Position numbers and translations under genes: made by a program. Below the pieces are notes generated by a model that was not told the DNA's origin, searched no databases, and worked only from the letters and a program-made list of their open reading frames with translations. Shown here piece after piece: positions 16,284 through 25,790 of a stretch of 64,000 nucleotides of DNA. Position 1 is the stretch's first letter; every line of letters begins with the position of its first letter. Source of the stretch: Haliea sp963974125 (GTDB taxonomy: Bacteria > Pseudomonadota > Gammaproteobacteria > Pseudomonadales > Halieaceae). The DNA lies in NCBI GenBank assembly GCA_963974125.1, contig CAXBCH010000018.1, positions 1 through 64,000 on the forward strand, given 5' to 3'.

Positions 16284-17962
16284 GCACGGTAGATCCGATC
16301 ACCACGGAAATCATCCGCAATGCCTTTATCGCCATTGCCAGCGACATGAACGCCACGCTGATTCGCAGCGCGTTCACCCCGGTGATCTACGAGGGCAAGG
16401 ACTGCTCGGTGGCGCTGATCGACGAGAACGGTGAAGTCCTCGGCCAGTCCCTCGGTCTGCCGCTGTTTCTGGGCAACCTGGAGATCTGCGTCAAGATCAT
16501 GGCGGAGCGCTACGGCTGGGACTATTTCAAGGAAGGGGACGTGTTCTACATGAACGACTCCTACATGACCGGCACCCACCTCAACGACTCCACCATCATC
16601 ATGCCGATATTCTGGCGCGGCACCCGGGTGGGCTTCGCCGCCTCGCGCGCGCACTGGCTGGACGTGGGTGCCAAGGATCCGGGCACCCCGGTGGACTCCC
16701 ACGAGATCTACCAGGAAGGCACGCGCTGGGGGCCGACCCGGCTCTACGATGGGGGCCAGCCGCGACACGATGTGATTGAACTGCTGCGCCTCAACAGCCG
16801 CTTTGGCGATGCCACCATCGGTGACCTCAACGCGCAGATCGCCGCCGGCCGCACCGGCGAGCAGCGGCTGCAGGCCCTGTTCGACCGCTTTGGCGCCGAT
16901 GCCATCCGCGCCGCCCGGGACGAAATCTACAAGCAGACCGAGGCCAAGGAACGCGAGGCCATTCTCGCCCTGCCCGATGGCGAGTACAGCGCCGAGGGCA
17001 CCATCGACGATGACGGCCTGGGCAACGGTCCGCTGGGGGTGAAGCTCACGGTGCGCATCGCCGGCGATGGCATGACCGTCGACCTCGCCGGGTCGGCGCC
17101 GCAGGCCACCGGCCCGGTCAACTGCGGGCTCACCCAGACCGTGGCCGCGGCGCGCGTGGCCTACAAACTGCTGATCTGCTCCGAGGTGTCGCCCAACGGC
17201 GGTTCTTTCCGGGCGCTGGATGTGCAGGCGCCGCCGCGCTCGATCTTCCACGCCCAGGAGCCCGCGCCCTGTGGCTGGTATTTCACCCCGCTGGGCCTGC
17301 TCATCGACCTGATCGTGAAGGCGCTGGCCCCGGTACTGCCGGACAAGGCCGCGGGCGCCCACTACGGCGACTCCATGGTCATTACCATTGCCGGACAGGA
17401 TCCGCGCAACGACGACGACTTTTTCCTGATGATCGAGCCCACCACCGGCGGCTGGGGTGCCTTCAACGGCGGCGATGGCGCCAACTCCCTGATCAACAAC
17501 GTCAATGGCAGCTTCAAGGATTTGCCGATCGAGATATTCGAGAGCAAGTACCCGCTGCGCATACTCAGCTACGGCATTCGCCAGGACTCCGGCGGCGCCG
17601 GCAAATACCGCGGCGGCAACGGCACTTATCGCGAGTACCTGGTGGAGTCCGACGCGTCGCTGTGGCTCTGGTTCGAGCGCTCGGATACCCCGGCCTGGGG
17701 CCTGTTCGGCGGCGGCTCCGGTGCTCCCCCCACGGTCCTGATCCAGCGTCCCGGGCAGGAAACCCTGGAGCGGCTGAAAGCCAATGACATCAAGATGCCA
17801 CCCGGCACCGTGATCAAGTCGATGACGGGCGGTGGTGGTGGCTACGGCGATCCGCGGGAGCGTGACCCGAACAGTGTGCAGGAAGACCTGCTGGACGGCT
17901 TTATTTCGCCCGAGCATGCCAGCGCGGTCTATGGGGTCAGCGCGGAAGCATCGGGCCGGTAA
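16280..17962 (+). CDS. hyuB: Hydantoinase/oxoprolinase family protein, subunit B
   Basis: 560-aa HyuB (Hydantoinase_B domain) partner of the preceding gene, translationally coupled by a 4-nt overlap. Typical stretches are DPITTEIIRNAFIAIASDMNA near the start, FYMNDSYMTGTHLNDSTIIMP, GGDGANSLINN and a Gly-rich end GGGGGYGDPRER. In characterised members the B subunit completes hydrolysis or carboxylation of the intermediate phosphorylated by A. Nothing here suggests the zinc-linked third subunit of acetone carboxylase, and no biotin protein is present, so ring hydrolysis is the simpler reading. Confidence 0.93.
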   Translation: MSTVDPITTEIIRNAFIAIASDMNATLIRSAFTPVIYEGKDCSVALIDENGEVLGQSLGLPLFLGNLEICVKIMAERYGWDYFKEGDVFYMNDSYMTGTHLNDSTIIMPIFWRGTRVGFAASRAHWLDVGAKDPGTPVDSHEIYQEGTRWGPTRLYDGGQPRHDVIELLRLNSRFGDATIGDLNAQIAAGRTGEQRLQALFDRFGADAIRAARDEIYKQTEAKEREAILALPDGEYSAEGTIDDDGLGNGPLGVKLTVRIAGDGMTVDLAGSAPQATGPVNCGLTQTVAAARVAYKLLICSEVSPNGGSFRALDVQAPPRSIFHAQEPAPCGWYFTPLGLLIDLIVKALAPVLPDKAAGAHYGDSMVITIAGQDPRNDDDFFLMIEPTTGGWGAFNGGDGANSLINNVNGSFKDLPIEIFESKYPLRILSYGIRQDSGGAGKYRGGNGTYREYLVESDASLWLWFERSDTPAWGLFGGGSGAPPTVLIQRPGQETLERLKANDIKMPPGTVIKSMTGGGGGYGDPRERDPNSVQEDLLDGFISPEHASAVYGVSAEASGR

Positions 17963-17964
17963 CC

Positions 17965-19245
17965 GTGTCCACGCCGGAGGTCGGTGCAGGGGATACCCTG
18001 TCCGGGGTGCATATTGCGCTGGTGATTATCGGCGGCACCATCGGCATGGCCGTATTCCTGGTGTCGGCCCAGATCGGCGGGTCGCTCGGTCTGCAGCGCG
18101 CCGCCTGGGCCTTTGTGGCCGGCTGCCTGATTCTTGCGGTCATGGGATCCCTGACCTCCCATGTTGGCGCCACTACCCGCTGCACCACCTACCAGCTGTG
18201 CACGCAGGCTTTCGGTGGTGCCGGCGCCCAGCTGGTCAACACCGTGATCGCGCTGTCGTTGATCGGCTGGTTTGCAGTGATCAGCAATACCCTGGGTTCG
18301 CTGTCGGACTTTGTTTTCTCGCGCCTTTATGGCTGGCAGCTGCCAGTGCCGGTCTACATCGCCGTCAGCAGTACGGCGATAGTGCTGGTCACCGTTACCG
18401 GGTTTCGCGGCATCGACAGGATAGCCCTGTGGATGACGCCGGCCATGCTGTTGCTGGTCCTCTATGCGGCCATGGGCAGCGTCGACCAGGTCGCGCACTG
18501 GGACCGCCCTGTTGCGGGCGCCACGGCGATGAGTTTCTCTGCGGCCGTCTCCGCGGTGGTGGGGTCGTACATCGCGGGGGTGATCATCCAGCCCGATTAC
18601 AGCCGCTTTGCTCGCAGTGCGGGCCACGCCGTGGGCGCTGCCTTTGTGGCGCTCGGGGTCAGTTTTCCCGTGGTGATGTTTCTCGCGGCCATTCCCGGTT
18701 CGGCACTGAGTCATGTGGACCTGCGCGGCCTGCTGTTGGCCATGGGGGTCGGCCTGCCGGCGTTCACCCTGCTGTTCCTGGGAGCCTGGTCTTCGAACGT
18801 CCTCTGCCTGTATTCCTCCAGCCTCTCCATGTCCACGGTGATCCGGCGGGCGACCTACTGGAAGGTGGTGGTTACCATCGGTGTGCTGGGCACCCTGCTG
18901 GCGATGGTGGACGCGCAGACCTATCTGGTGAGCTTCCTGGTGCTGCTGGGAATAACCATTCCGCCGGTGGGTGCCATTTATCTGGTGGAAGCATTGCTGC
19001 TGACGCGGAGGCCGCAGGCACTGGCCGTTGCCAACGATGCCTCCGCCCTGTCGCCGCCAACGCAATGGCGGGCGGTCCTCGCCTGGGCACTGGCCACAGG
19101 GTTCGGCTTTGGCGTCCAGAACGAGCTGCTGGCGATCACCGGCGTCTCATCCATCGATGCCATCCTGGTGTCGGCGGTGGTTTTCCTGCTGCTCAATCGC
19201 CGGCGCATCACACTTTTTTCCACGGGAGATCAAACCTATGCATAA
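17965..19245 (+). CDS. NCS1-type purine/cytosine/hydantoin permease
   Basis: 426-aa inner-membrane permease with about 12 hydrophobic helices, related to CodB and to the benzyl-hydantoin carrier Mhp1 of the NCS1 family. The first helix carries IIGGTIGMAVFLVSAQIG; GWFAVISNTLGSL and YIAGVIIQPDYSRFARS in the middle are family signatures, the latter the substrate-gate helix region. GTG start two nt after hyuB. Its stop overlaps the next gene by eight nt. With the TonB receptor it gives a complete two-membrane import route for a cyclic amide-type compound. Confidence 0.9.
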   Translation: MSTPEVGAGDTLSGVHIALVIIGGTIGMAVFLVSAQIGGSLGLQRAAWAFVAGCLILAVMGSLTSHVGATTRCTTYQLCTQAFGGAGAQLVNTVIALSLIGWFAVISNTLGSLSDFVFSRLYGWQLPVPVYIAVSSTAIVLVTVTGFRGIDRIALWMTPAMLLLVLYAAMGSVDQVAHWDRPVAGATAMSFSAAVSAVVGSYIAGVIIQPDYSRFARSAGHAVGAAFVALGVSFPVVMFLAAIPGSALSHVDLRGLLLAMGVGLPAFTLLFLGAWSSNVLCLYSSSLSMSTVIRRATYWKVVVTIGVLGTLLAMVDAQTYLVSFLVLLGITIPPVGAIYLVEALLLTRRPQALAVANDASALSPPTQWRAVLAWALATGFGFGVQNELLAITGVSSIDAILVSAVVFLLLNRRRITLFSTGDQTYA

Positions 19246-20245
19246 GGCCTGGGTAATGCACGACTACAGCGGTTTCGAAGGACTCCGTCTGGAGCAGTTC
19301 CCCGACGAGGACCCCGGCCCGGGCGAGGTCCGGCTGCGCATCGAGGCCTTCGCCCTGAACTGGGGCGACATGGACCTGATGGAGGACCGGTACTCTTACA
19401 GCTTCTCCAGCTTCCCCGCCAGGATCGGCATGGAAGCCGCGGGCATCGTCGACGCGGTGGGTCCAGGCGTGGAGGGCATTGAAGTCGGGGCTCGCTACAG
19501 CGCTCTGCCGCACTTCTACGACAACCGCGGTGCCAGTGGCGAATCCCTGATTGTCAGCGCACGCTACCTGACCCCGGCACCACCCAGCTTGAGCGCAGTC
19601 GAAAGCGCGTCCATATGGATGCAGTACCTGACCGCCTATTACCCGGTGGTGGAGCTGGCCCGGGCGGCGCCCGGGCGGGTGATTCTGGTCACAGCGGCAA
19701 CCAGCACCGCGGGCACCGCTGCCCTGGAGATCGGGCGCAAGTGCGGTGCCACCATGATCGGCACCACGCGTTACGAGTACAACCGTGCCTATCTGCAGGA
19801 GGCGGGTGCCGATCACGTGATTGTGACGGGCGCGTCCAATGAGGGATTCGCAGATGAGCTGAAGGCGCTGACCGATGGCCACGGTATCGATGCAGCCTAC
19901 GACTCGATCGGCGGGGGACTGATGAAAGAGTACGTCGGCGCCCTGGCCAAGAATGCACGGATCTTTTTCTACGGCATGCTGGACAAGGACTTCCCGGAGA
20001 TTCCCTACGCCGCACTGTTCCAGTCCAATGCCCTGTTCCAGGCTTACTCGGTGTTCAACTACATCGAGGATGACGAGATGTGCGCCAAGGGTATCGACTG
20101 GGTCAACAGCGCCCTGGCAGCGGGCGACATCTCACCGGTGATCGACCGTGTCTACCCGCTGGAGGAGTACGTGGAGGCCTGCCGCTACCTGAAGGAGCCC
20201 AGGCGTAGCCACGGCAAGGTGGTTATTGAAACCGGTATTGGCTGA
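19238..20245 (+). CDS. Zinc-type medium-chain dehydrogenase/reductase (MDR)
   Basis: 335-aa NAD(P)-dependent oxidoreductase of the quinone oxidoreductase branch of the MDR superfamily. An N-terminal GroES-like domain (residues 20-120; NWGDMDLMEDRY, GMEAAGIVDAVGPGV) precedes a Rossmann domain (VTAATSTAGTAALEIGRK near 150). Zinc-binding cysteines are not evident, so it is the zinc-free type. ATG at 19238 has GGGAGAT upstream and overlaps the NCS1 gene by eight nt, fixing it as the last gene of the hyu operon. It may reduce or oxidise the ring-opened product. Converges on another MDR gene. Confidence 0.88.
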   Translation: MHKAWVMHDYSGFEGLRLEQFPDEDPGPGEVRLRIEAFALNWGDMDLMEDRYSYSFSSFPARIGMEAAGIVDAVGPGVEGIEVGARYSALPHFYDNRGASGESLIVSARYLTPAPPSLSAVESASIWMQYLTAYYPVVELARAAPGRVILVTAATSTAGTAALEIGRKCGATMIGTTRYEYNRAYLQEAGADHVIVTGASNEGFADELKALTDGHGIDAAYDSIGGGLMKEYVGALAKNARIFFYGMLDKDFPEIPYAALFQSNALFQAYSVFNYIEDDEMCAKGIDWVNSALAAGDISPVIDRVYPLEEYVEACRYLKEPRRSHGKVVIETGIG

Positions 20246-20281
20246 CTGGCCAGTTCGGGCCGCGGGTCGGGCCGCGCAGAC

Positions 20282-21316
20282 TCAGGCCTGGCAATCAAGC
20301 ACGATCTTGCCCGGCACCGTACCCGCGTCGATCAGGCGGTGCACCTCCGCCGCCTCCGCCAGTGGTCTCACCTCCGCCAGGGCCGGGTGCAGCCGTCCGT
20401 CCTTGAGCCACTGCAGCAAGGTCATGACGTCTTCCCGGAACTCTTCCGGGTTTTTCTCGCGCCGGGACTGGATATTGTAGAAGCCGGTCCGGCGCCCGTC
20501 CGGCAGGCAGCGCCAGAGGCCCAGCAGTTTGGCGAAGCCCCACAGCAGTCCCGGTATGGACTCCTCCCCGGTGGTTACCTGCAGGGCGCCGAAGCCCACC
20601 AGCTTGCCGCCTTTGGCCACACAGCGGTAGGAGCGGGACCAGTTGTGACCGCCGATAGTATCGAGGACTGCCTGCACACCCTTGCCTCCGGTGAGCCGCG
20701 AGATTTCCGCGACAAAATCCGTGTTGCGGTAATCGATGGGGATGGCGCCGAAGCTGCGCACCAGGTCGTGCTTGCCGGCGGAGGCGGTGCCGTAGGCAGT
20801 GAGCCCCAGCTCCCGCGTCAGTTCCAGCAGGGCCGTACCCACCGCACCCCCGGCGGCGTGGACCAGCACGCTGTCACCGGACTTGAGGCTGCACTCCCGG
20901 GTCAGCATCTGGTAGGCGGTGGTGTAGGAAAGGATCATGCACACCGCCTGCGCCGGGTCCAGGCCGGCGGGGCAGGGGATTACCCGTGCAGCGTCGGCCA
21001 GCAGGTACTGGGTGTAGCCACCGATCACCGGCATGTCTGCTACACAATCGCCGACCTGGAGCGTGTCCACGCCGCTGCCGATCGCATCCACCACCCCGAA
21101 CCAGTCGTAGCCCGGGGTGAAGGGCGGCTTCTGCTTCACTCCGGGATACTGGCCGCGGCGAATAATGGTGTCGGTAAAGCCGGTGCCGGCGGTCAGCACC
21201 CGCACCCGCAGCTGGCCGGGGCCGGGCTCGGGCAGGGAGTTCTCGGTCACTAACTGCAGCTTGTCCGGGCCGCCGAAGGCGCTGAGCTGGATGTGCTGCC
21301 AGGAGGTGGAAGTCAT
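20282..21316 (-). CDS. Quinone oxidoreductase-like MDR (VAT-1/MDR type)
   Basis: 344-aa zinc-free medium-chain reductase, likely NADPH-dependent. The GroES-like domain carries FTPGYDWFGVVDAIGSGVD, and the Rossmann domain VLVHAAGGAVGTALLELTRE (about 150-170), the standard AAGGxVG nucleotide motif. A VAT-1-like C-terminal helix region (GFYNIQSRREKNPEEF) is seen. It is convergent with the MDR of the hyu operon but the two are not close copies. It probably reduces alpha,beta-enones or quinones; it has no visible operon partner. Confidence 0.88.
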   Translation of the reverse strand: MTSTSWQHIQLSAFGGPDKLQLVTENSLPEPGPGQLRVRVLTAGTGFTDTIIRRGQYPGVKQKPPFTPGYDWFGVVDAIGSGVDTLQVGDCVADMPVIGGYTQYLLADAARVIPCPAGLDPAQAVCMILSYTTAYQMLTRECSLKSGDSVLVHAAGGAVGTALLELTRELGLTAYGTASAGKHDLVRSFGAIPIDYRNTDFVAEISRLTGGKGVQAVLDTIGGHNWSRSYRCVAKGGKLVGFGALQVTTGEESIPGLLWGFAKLLGLWRCLPDGRRTGFYNIQSRREKNPEEFREDVMTLLQWLKDGRLHPALAEVRPLAEAAEVHRLIDAGTVPGKIVLDCQA

Positions 21317-21493
21317 GAATGCCGTGTCCTATCGATGGTTAGTCTCGCCTGCTGCGGAGTATTGCCCGCTGCGGTTGCTGTTGTCCAATGCAGCTTGGTC
21401 CTGCTAGATTGAGTCGATCTGGCCAACGGGACTTGCTATGGAAATCATTGATGTACATGAAGCCAGGTCCGGCCTCTGCCAAATGACCGCTGC

Positions 21494-23104
21494 ATGACCA
21501 CACTGCGCCAGACCAATCTCGCCCGCCTCGCCGGCCAGGAATTCGATGTGCTGGTGATCGGCGGTGGCATCAACGGCGCTGTTTCCGCCGCGGCCCTGGC
21601 CGGGCGCGGGGTCAAGGTGGCGCTGATCGAGCGCGATGACTTCGCCAGCGGAGTCAGCTCCCAGTCCTCCAACCTGGCCTGGGGCGGCATCAAGTACCTG
21701 GAGAGCTGGGAGTTCCTGCTGGTCAACAAGCTCTGCCGCTCCCGCAACAAGTTGATGCGCGCCTATCCTTCCACGGTGAAGGAGATCCGCTTTTTCACCA
21801 CCATCCAGAAGGGTTTCCGCTGGCCGCCCTTCTTCATTTTTCTCGGCAGCCTGCTGTACTGGATCATGGGGCGCTTCAAGACTGCGCCGCCGAGGTACGT
21901 AAGTGCCCGCCAACTGGAGGCCAGCGAGCCGGTGATCAACACCGACAATGCCGCCGGCGGCCTGGAATACTCGGACTGCTACCTCTACGACAACGATGCC
22001 CGCTTCGTTTTCGGCTTCGTGCGCAAGGCCCTGGATTACGGCTGCGTGGCCGCCAACTACGTGGCCGCCACGGCCATGCACCGGGAGCGGGGGCGCTGGC
22101 TGGTCGAGGCGCGGGATACGCTCAGCGGCGAGACCTTTACCGTCGCGGCCAGGGCCCTGGTGAATGCCGCCGGCCCCTGGCTGGACCAGCTCAACCGCGA
22201 CACCGGCGTGGACACCGCGCACCACCACCTGTTCTCCAAGGGCATTCACCTGATCGTGGACCGCGTGACCGACAACCGGCGCGTGCTGACCTTTTTCGCC
22301 AGCGACGGTCGCCTGTTCTTCCTCATCCCCATGGGCCCCCGCACTTGTGTCGGCACCACCGATACCCAGGTGGAGTCTCCTGAAGTGGGTGTGACTGACG
22401 AGGACCGCGATTTCGTGCTGGCGAACATCAACACCCTGCTGGACATGGATCCGCCCCTGACTCGCGACAGTATTATTGCCGAGCGCTGCGGCGTGCGCCC
22501 CCTGGCTGTGCGCGGCCACGGCGGCGTGGCCGACTGGGTGCAGCTGTCGCGCAAGCACGTGATCGAGGTGGATCGCGAGCGCCAGCACCTGAGCATCCTC
22601 GGCGGCAAGCTCACCGACTGCCTGAACGTGGGCGACGAGGTGGTGGCGGAACTGGCGAAGCTGGGTATTGCGGTGCCTGAGCCCGATGCCTGCTGGTACG
22701 GCGAACCACCGGCAGCCCTGCGCGAGGAGTACCTGCGCCAGGCGCGGCTGATGAACCTGGACGAACTCACCGACCCCTCCTCCTCGGAGCCTCTGAGCGA
22801 ACGCTTCTGGCGCCGCTACGGCCAGTCGGCCTTCCACCTGCTGGAGCGTATCCGCGAGGACCGCAGTTGCGCCCGCCTGCTGATTGCCCGCGCCGAATAC
22901 ACCCGCTGCGAAATGGAGCTGACCGCGCAGCGGGAGATGGTGGTGAAGCTGGAGGACTTCATGCGCCGGCGCTCCAAGATCGAACTGGTGCTGCGCCCGG
23001 AAGAAATCGCCGGGGCGCCGGGCTTGCGGCGGGTGGCGGAGATACTTTTTGGCGCCGAGGCTGAGGGCAAGGTTGCGGAGTACCTGGCGAGGATGGGGGC
23101 ATGA
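21494..23104 (+). CDS. glpD: FAD-dependent glycerol-3-phosphate dehydrogenase
   Basis: 536-aa membrane-associated flavoenzyme that oxidises sn-glycerol-3-phosphate to dihydroxyacetone phosphate and passes electrons to quinone. The dinucleotide fold DVLVIGGGINGAVSAAALAGRG (residues 19-40), SSQSSNLAWGGIKYLE flavin-binding segment, NAAGPWLDQL and the C-terminal DAO_C region (RRYG) are as in GlpD. It is slightly longer than the E. coli enzyme (501 aa). glpF, glpK and glpR are not adjacent, so it may support phospholipid turnover as well as glycerol use. Its stop overlaps the next start by ATGA. Confidence 0.9.
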   Translation: MTTLRQTNLARLAGQEFDVLVIGGGINGAVSAAALAGRGVKVALIERDDFASGVSSQSSNLAWGGIKYLESWEFLLVNKLCRSRNKLMRAYPSTVKEIRFFTTIQKGFRWPPFFIFLGSLLYWIMGRFKTAPPRYVSARQLEASEPVINTDNAAGGLEYSDCYLYDNDARFVFGFVRKALDYGCVAANYVAATAMHRERGRWLVEARDTLSGETFTVAARALVNAAGPWLDQLNRDTGVDTAHHHLFSKGIHLIVDRVTDNRRVLTFFASDGRLFFLIPMGPRTCVGTTDTQVESPEVGVTDEDRDFVLANINTLLDMDPPLTRDSIIAERCGVRPLAVRGHGGVADWVQLSRKHVIEVDRERQHLSILGGKLTDCLNVGDEVVAELAKLGIAVPEPDACWYGEPPAALREEYLRQARLMNLDELTDPSSSEPLSERFWRRYGQSAFHLLERIREDRSCARLLIARAEYTRCEMELTAQREMVVKLEDFMRRRSKIELVLRPEEIAGAPGLRRVAEILFGAEAEGKVAEYLARMGA

Positions 23105-23640
23105 GCCATTCTAATCGAGTCGAATCGGGAACAGGGGCGCTGCTTCGCGCCATGGCGGCGTTTGCCGTAGTGGCTGCCATCTCCCTGCTCGGCATGACAG
23201 CCACTGCCGCGGGACCCTGTGAGGGAGAAGCGCACCGCCAATTCGATTTTTGGCTCGGTGAGTGGGAAGTCCGCACAGCCGATGGCACGCTCGCCGGCGT
23301 CAACAACATCTCCCGCGAGCATGGAGGCTGCGTGCTGCATGAGCGCTACTCCACCAGCCGTGGCTACAGTGGCGAAAGCCTCAATGTATTCGACCCGTCC
23401 CGCAAGGTCTGGCACCAGACCTGGGTCGACAACGCGGGTACCCTGCTGCTGCTGGAGGGCGGCCTTCGCGGCGAGAGCATGGTGCTCGAAGGTCAAACCA
23501 CCGGCGCGGATGGCGAGATCATTCGGCACCGTATTACCTGGACCCCGAATGCCGATGGCAGCGTTCGCCAGCACTGGCAATCCGCCGACGCCGCCGGGAA
23601 CTGGAGCACCGTGTTTGATGGCCGGTACACCAGGAACTAG
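23101..23640 (+). CDS. Secreted DUF1579-like (lipocalin-type) protein
   Basis: 179-aa protein with a long N-terminal signal sequence (hydrophobic core about residues 18-36, cleavage after TAAG region). The mature part begins with FDFWLGEWEV, the signature of the DUF1579/heme-binding-like lipocalin family, and is rich in beta strands. It overlaps glpD by four nt, so translation is coupled. Small lipophilic ligand binding in the periplasm is plausible for the fold but no function is established. Confidence 0.75.
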   Translation: MSHSNRVESGTGALLRAMAAFAVVAAISLLGMTATAAGPCEGEAHRQFDFWLGEWEVRTADGTLAGVNNISREHGGCVLHERYSTSRGYSGESLNVFDPSRKVWHQTWVDNAGTLLLLEGGLRGESMVLEGQTTGADGEIIRHRITWTPNADGSVRQHWQSADAAGNWSTVFDGRYTRN

Positions 23641-23792
23641 CCCCACATTGAGGACGATTTTGTCCAGATTATTTGCCGCCATAACCGGGGCGATGAAATT
23701 TTTGCGCCAGCAGGTCCTCTAACACCGTGATCGTCATGGAAGCCCGAAAGGACCTGAGTCCAGGTGCCAGGGCAAACAGCAGGAGCAACACA

Positions 23793-24521
23793 ATGAATGC
23801 GATGTCATTATTGAACCAGATCATGCAGCAGGCCAGTGGTGGCCAGGCGACAGGCCCCGGAGGCAATCCGGGCGGCACTGATCTGATGAACCAGCTCGGT
23901 TCCCAGCTCAAGGGTACAGGGGGTTCTGGCGGCGGCGGGATCGACATGAAAAGCCTGCTGGGTGGCGGTGCTCTCGGTCTGCTGCTGGGCTCGAAACGCG
24001 GTCGCAAGATGGGCGGGAAGGCGCTCAAGTACGGCGCCATCGCGGGTGTGGGCGCGCTGGCCTGGAAGGCCTACCAGAACCATCAGGCCAATGCTCACCA
24101 GGGTGCGCAAGTGCAAGGGACCGCCTACCAGCAGGGGCAGCCGCTGGAGCAGCTGCAGGGGCAGGCCCAGGAGCGGCGCGGCCTGGAAATCCTCCAGGCG
24201 ATGATCATGGCGGCCCGTGCCGATGGTCACATCGATGGCAGCGAGCGCACCCTGCTGACGCAGGAAATTGAAAAACTGGGACCGGACGATGAGCTGCACG
24301 CCTGGATCCAGCAGCAGTTCGATGCGCCGCTGGATGCCACGGCATTGGCCCGCGCCGCCGACTCCCCCCAGGCCCGCCGGGAGATCTACCTGGTGAGCGC
24401 GGCGGTCATTGATGAGCAGAATCCCATGGAGCGCGCCTGGCTGGACCAGCTCGGTACCGCCCTGGAATTCGAGCCCGCCATGGCCAGGGAGCTTGAGCGG
24501 CAACTGCAGGGCAATGGCTGA
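23793..24521 (+). CDS. DUF533 / YebE-like TerB-fold protein
   Basis: 242-aa protein of the DUF533 (YebE) family. A Gly/Gln-rich N-terminus is followed by a short membrane stretch near residues 50-80 (SLLGGGALGLLLGSKRGRKM, AIAGVGALAWKAY) and a C-terminal TerB-like helical domain (about 125-240) with AMIMAARADGHIDGSE and DDELHAWIQ. ATG at 23793 has GGAGCAACACA upstream; the earlier 23727 start lacks a site. The family is induced by envelope stress in enterobacteria, but its role is unknown. Co-oriented with the metalloprotease gene 21 nt on. Confidence 0.82.
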   Translation: MNAMSLLNQIMQQASGGQATGPGGNPGGTDLMNQLGSQLKGTGGSGGGGIDMKSLLGGGALGLLLGSKRGRKMGGKALKYGAIAGVGALAWKAYQNHQANAHQGAQVQGTAYQQGQPLEQLQGQAQERRGLEILQAMIMAARADGHIDGSERTLLTQEIEKLGPDDELHAWIQQQFDAPLDATALARAADSPQARREIYLVSAAVIDEQNPMERAWLDQLGTALEFEPAMARELERQLQGNG

Positions 24522-24542
24522 AACCGCCGCCTGCGGTGCCTG

Positions 24543-25790
24543 GTGAAAACGCCCCGTTACTGGCTCCTGTTCCTGTCGCTGTGTGTTGCGGCGCTGCTGT
24601 TTTCACTGTGGCTGCGGGCCGGTACCGGTGCGGCACCGTTTGCCCTGCTGGAGGCGCTGACCGCACGGATCCAGGACTGGCGTCGAGACTCTTCGAATGT
24701 TGATCCAGACCTCCCGGGCAGCCTCGACGAGGCGTCGTCTTCGGCTGCCCACCAGACCCCGGCATCGTCCGTGTTTGACCACACGCTGGAAGACCAGCGG
24801 GCCTGTGCGCGGCCGCGAACAAAGTCACGGCGGGACACGGAGCGCCAGGTCTTCTACCGCTGGGTCGATGACAGCGGGCAAACCCACATGGCGGACCAAC
24901 GTCCACAGGGGCGTATCGCGACGGTGCTGGATCTCGGCCGCGCGAAACAGGATTTCAGCTACGAGATAGTTGCCGAAGGCATCACCTTGCCGCAGAACTT
25001 CGAAGGGCAAGTCGCCGCAGGATCGAAGCGGATCTACGATATCTGGCACTTCTTCCTCGGCGAACAGCGCCTGCGGCAGTCACGCATTCGCCTGCTGATG
25101 GTCGGTGACCCCGCACGCTTTGACGCCTACTACGGCCCCATACCCATCGGGCGGGGCCCGGTCCAGGGCTTCTACCGGATGAACAACAACCAGGCGGTGG
25201 TGAAGGCCAATGCCAATGACCCGGCACGGAATCTGGCGGTGGCCTTGCACGAAGTCTCCCACCTGATAACGGCGAGTCATCTGGGTCCGACGCCGCCCTG
25301 GCTGACCGAGGGCCTTGCCGGGTATTTCGAAACACTTGAGGTCAGGGATCAGGCCGGGTTTGTCCACATAAACGAGGCGCACATGGCGCTGCTGCGCAGC
25401 ACGACATTGCCGCCGCTTGCGGAATATTTCTCGATTGCCCGGGAGACATTCTATGGTCCCGACCGCAGCCTGCACTATGCCATCGCCTGGTCCCTGACGC
25501 ACTTTCTGCTTGAGGGCGCCCCGGGGATGTATGCGCTGCAGCGTGTCATCCAGCAGGCAGAAGCCCGCTTTTGCCAGCCTTTTTCTGCCGTCGCCGAACT
25601 GGATGCCGCCTACCCCGGTGGGTTGCGGCGGCTGGAACGGGATTGGCTACAGTGGTTGGGGCGCAGCGCCAGTCGGGCAAGCTTGCACAAACTGGACTAC
25701 GCTCCCAGGGTAGAAGCGCCTGGCGACAACCGCCACTGGTTGCCGCAAACGGCGCCAACCCGCAACTCAAGGAGCCTGTTATGCGCATAG
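24543..25790 (+). CDS. DUF4124 plus peptidase MA-like metalloprotease
   Basis: 415-aa protein with an N-terminal membrane anchor (residues 8-24), a DUF4124 motif at about 103-121 (FYRWVDDSGQTHMADQRP) and a DUF1570/peptidase MA-like domain from about 155. The zinc-binding HExxH is HEVSH at 236-240, with Glu257 in TEGLAGYFE as likely third ligand. It would act in the periplasm or at the outer face of the inner membrane, perhaps on cell wall or lipoprotein targets; the substrate is unknown. GTG start. Its stop overlaps the next gene by ten nt. Confidence 0.82.
   Translation: MKTPRYWLLFLSLCVAALLFSLWLRAGTGAAPFALLEALTARIQDWRRDSSNVDPDLPGSLDEASSSAAHQTPASSVFDHTLEDQRACARPRTKSRRDTERQVFYRWVDDSGQTHMADQRPQGRIATVLDLGRAKQDFSYEIVAEGITLPQNFEGQVAAGSKRIYDIWHFFLGEQRLRQSRIRLLMVGDPARFDAYYGPIPIGRGPVQGFYRMNNNQAVVKANANDPARNLAVALHEVSHLITASHLGPTPPWLTEGLAGYFETLEVRDQAGFVHINEAHMALLRSTTLPPLAEYFSIARETFYGPDRSLHYAIAWSLTHFLLEGAPGMYALQRVIQQAEARFCQPFSAVAELDAAYPGGLRRLERDWLQWLGRSASRASLHKLDYAPRVEAPGDNRHWLPQTAPTRNSRSLLCA

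Noticed and set aside
16160..17917. 585-codon open frame antisense to hyuB
   Set aside because: No recognisable domain, composition of a shadow frame; hyuB is strongly supported.
17832..19256. 474-codon plus-strand frame overlapping the NCS1 gene
   Set aside because: Arg/Gly-rich translation without helices; the permease frame has twelve hydrophobic segments and motifs.
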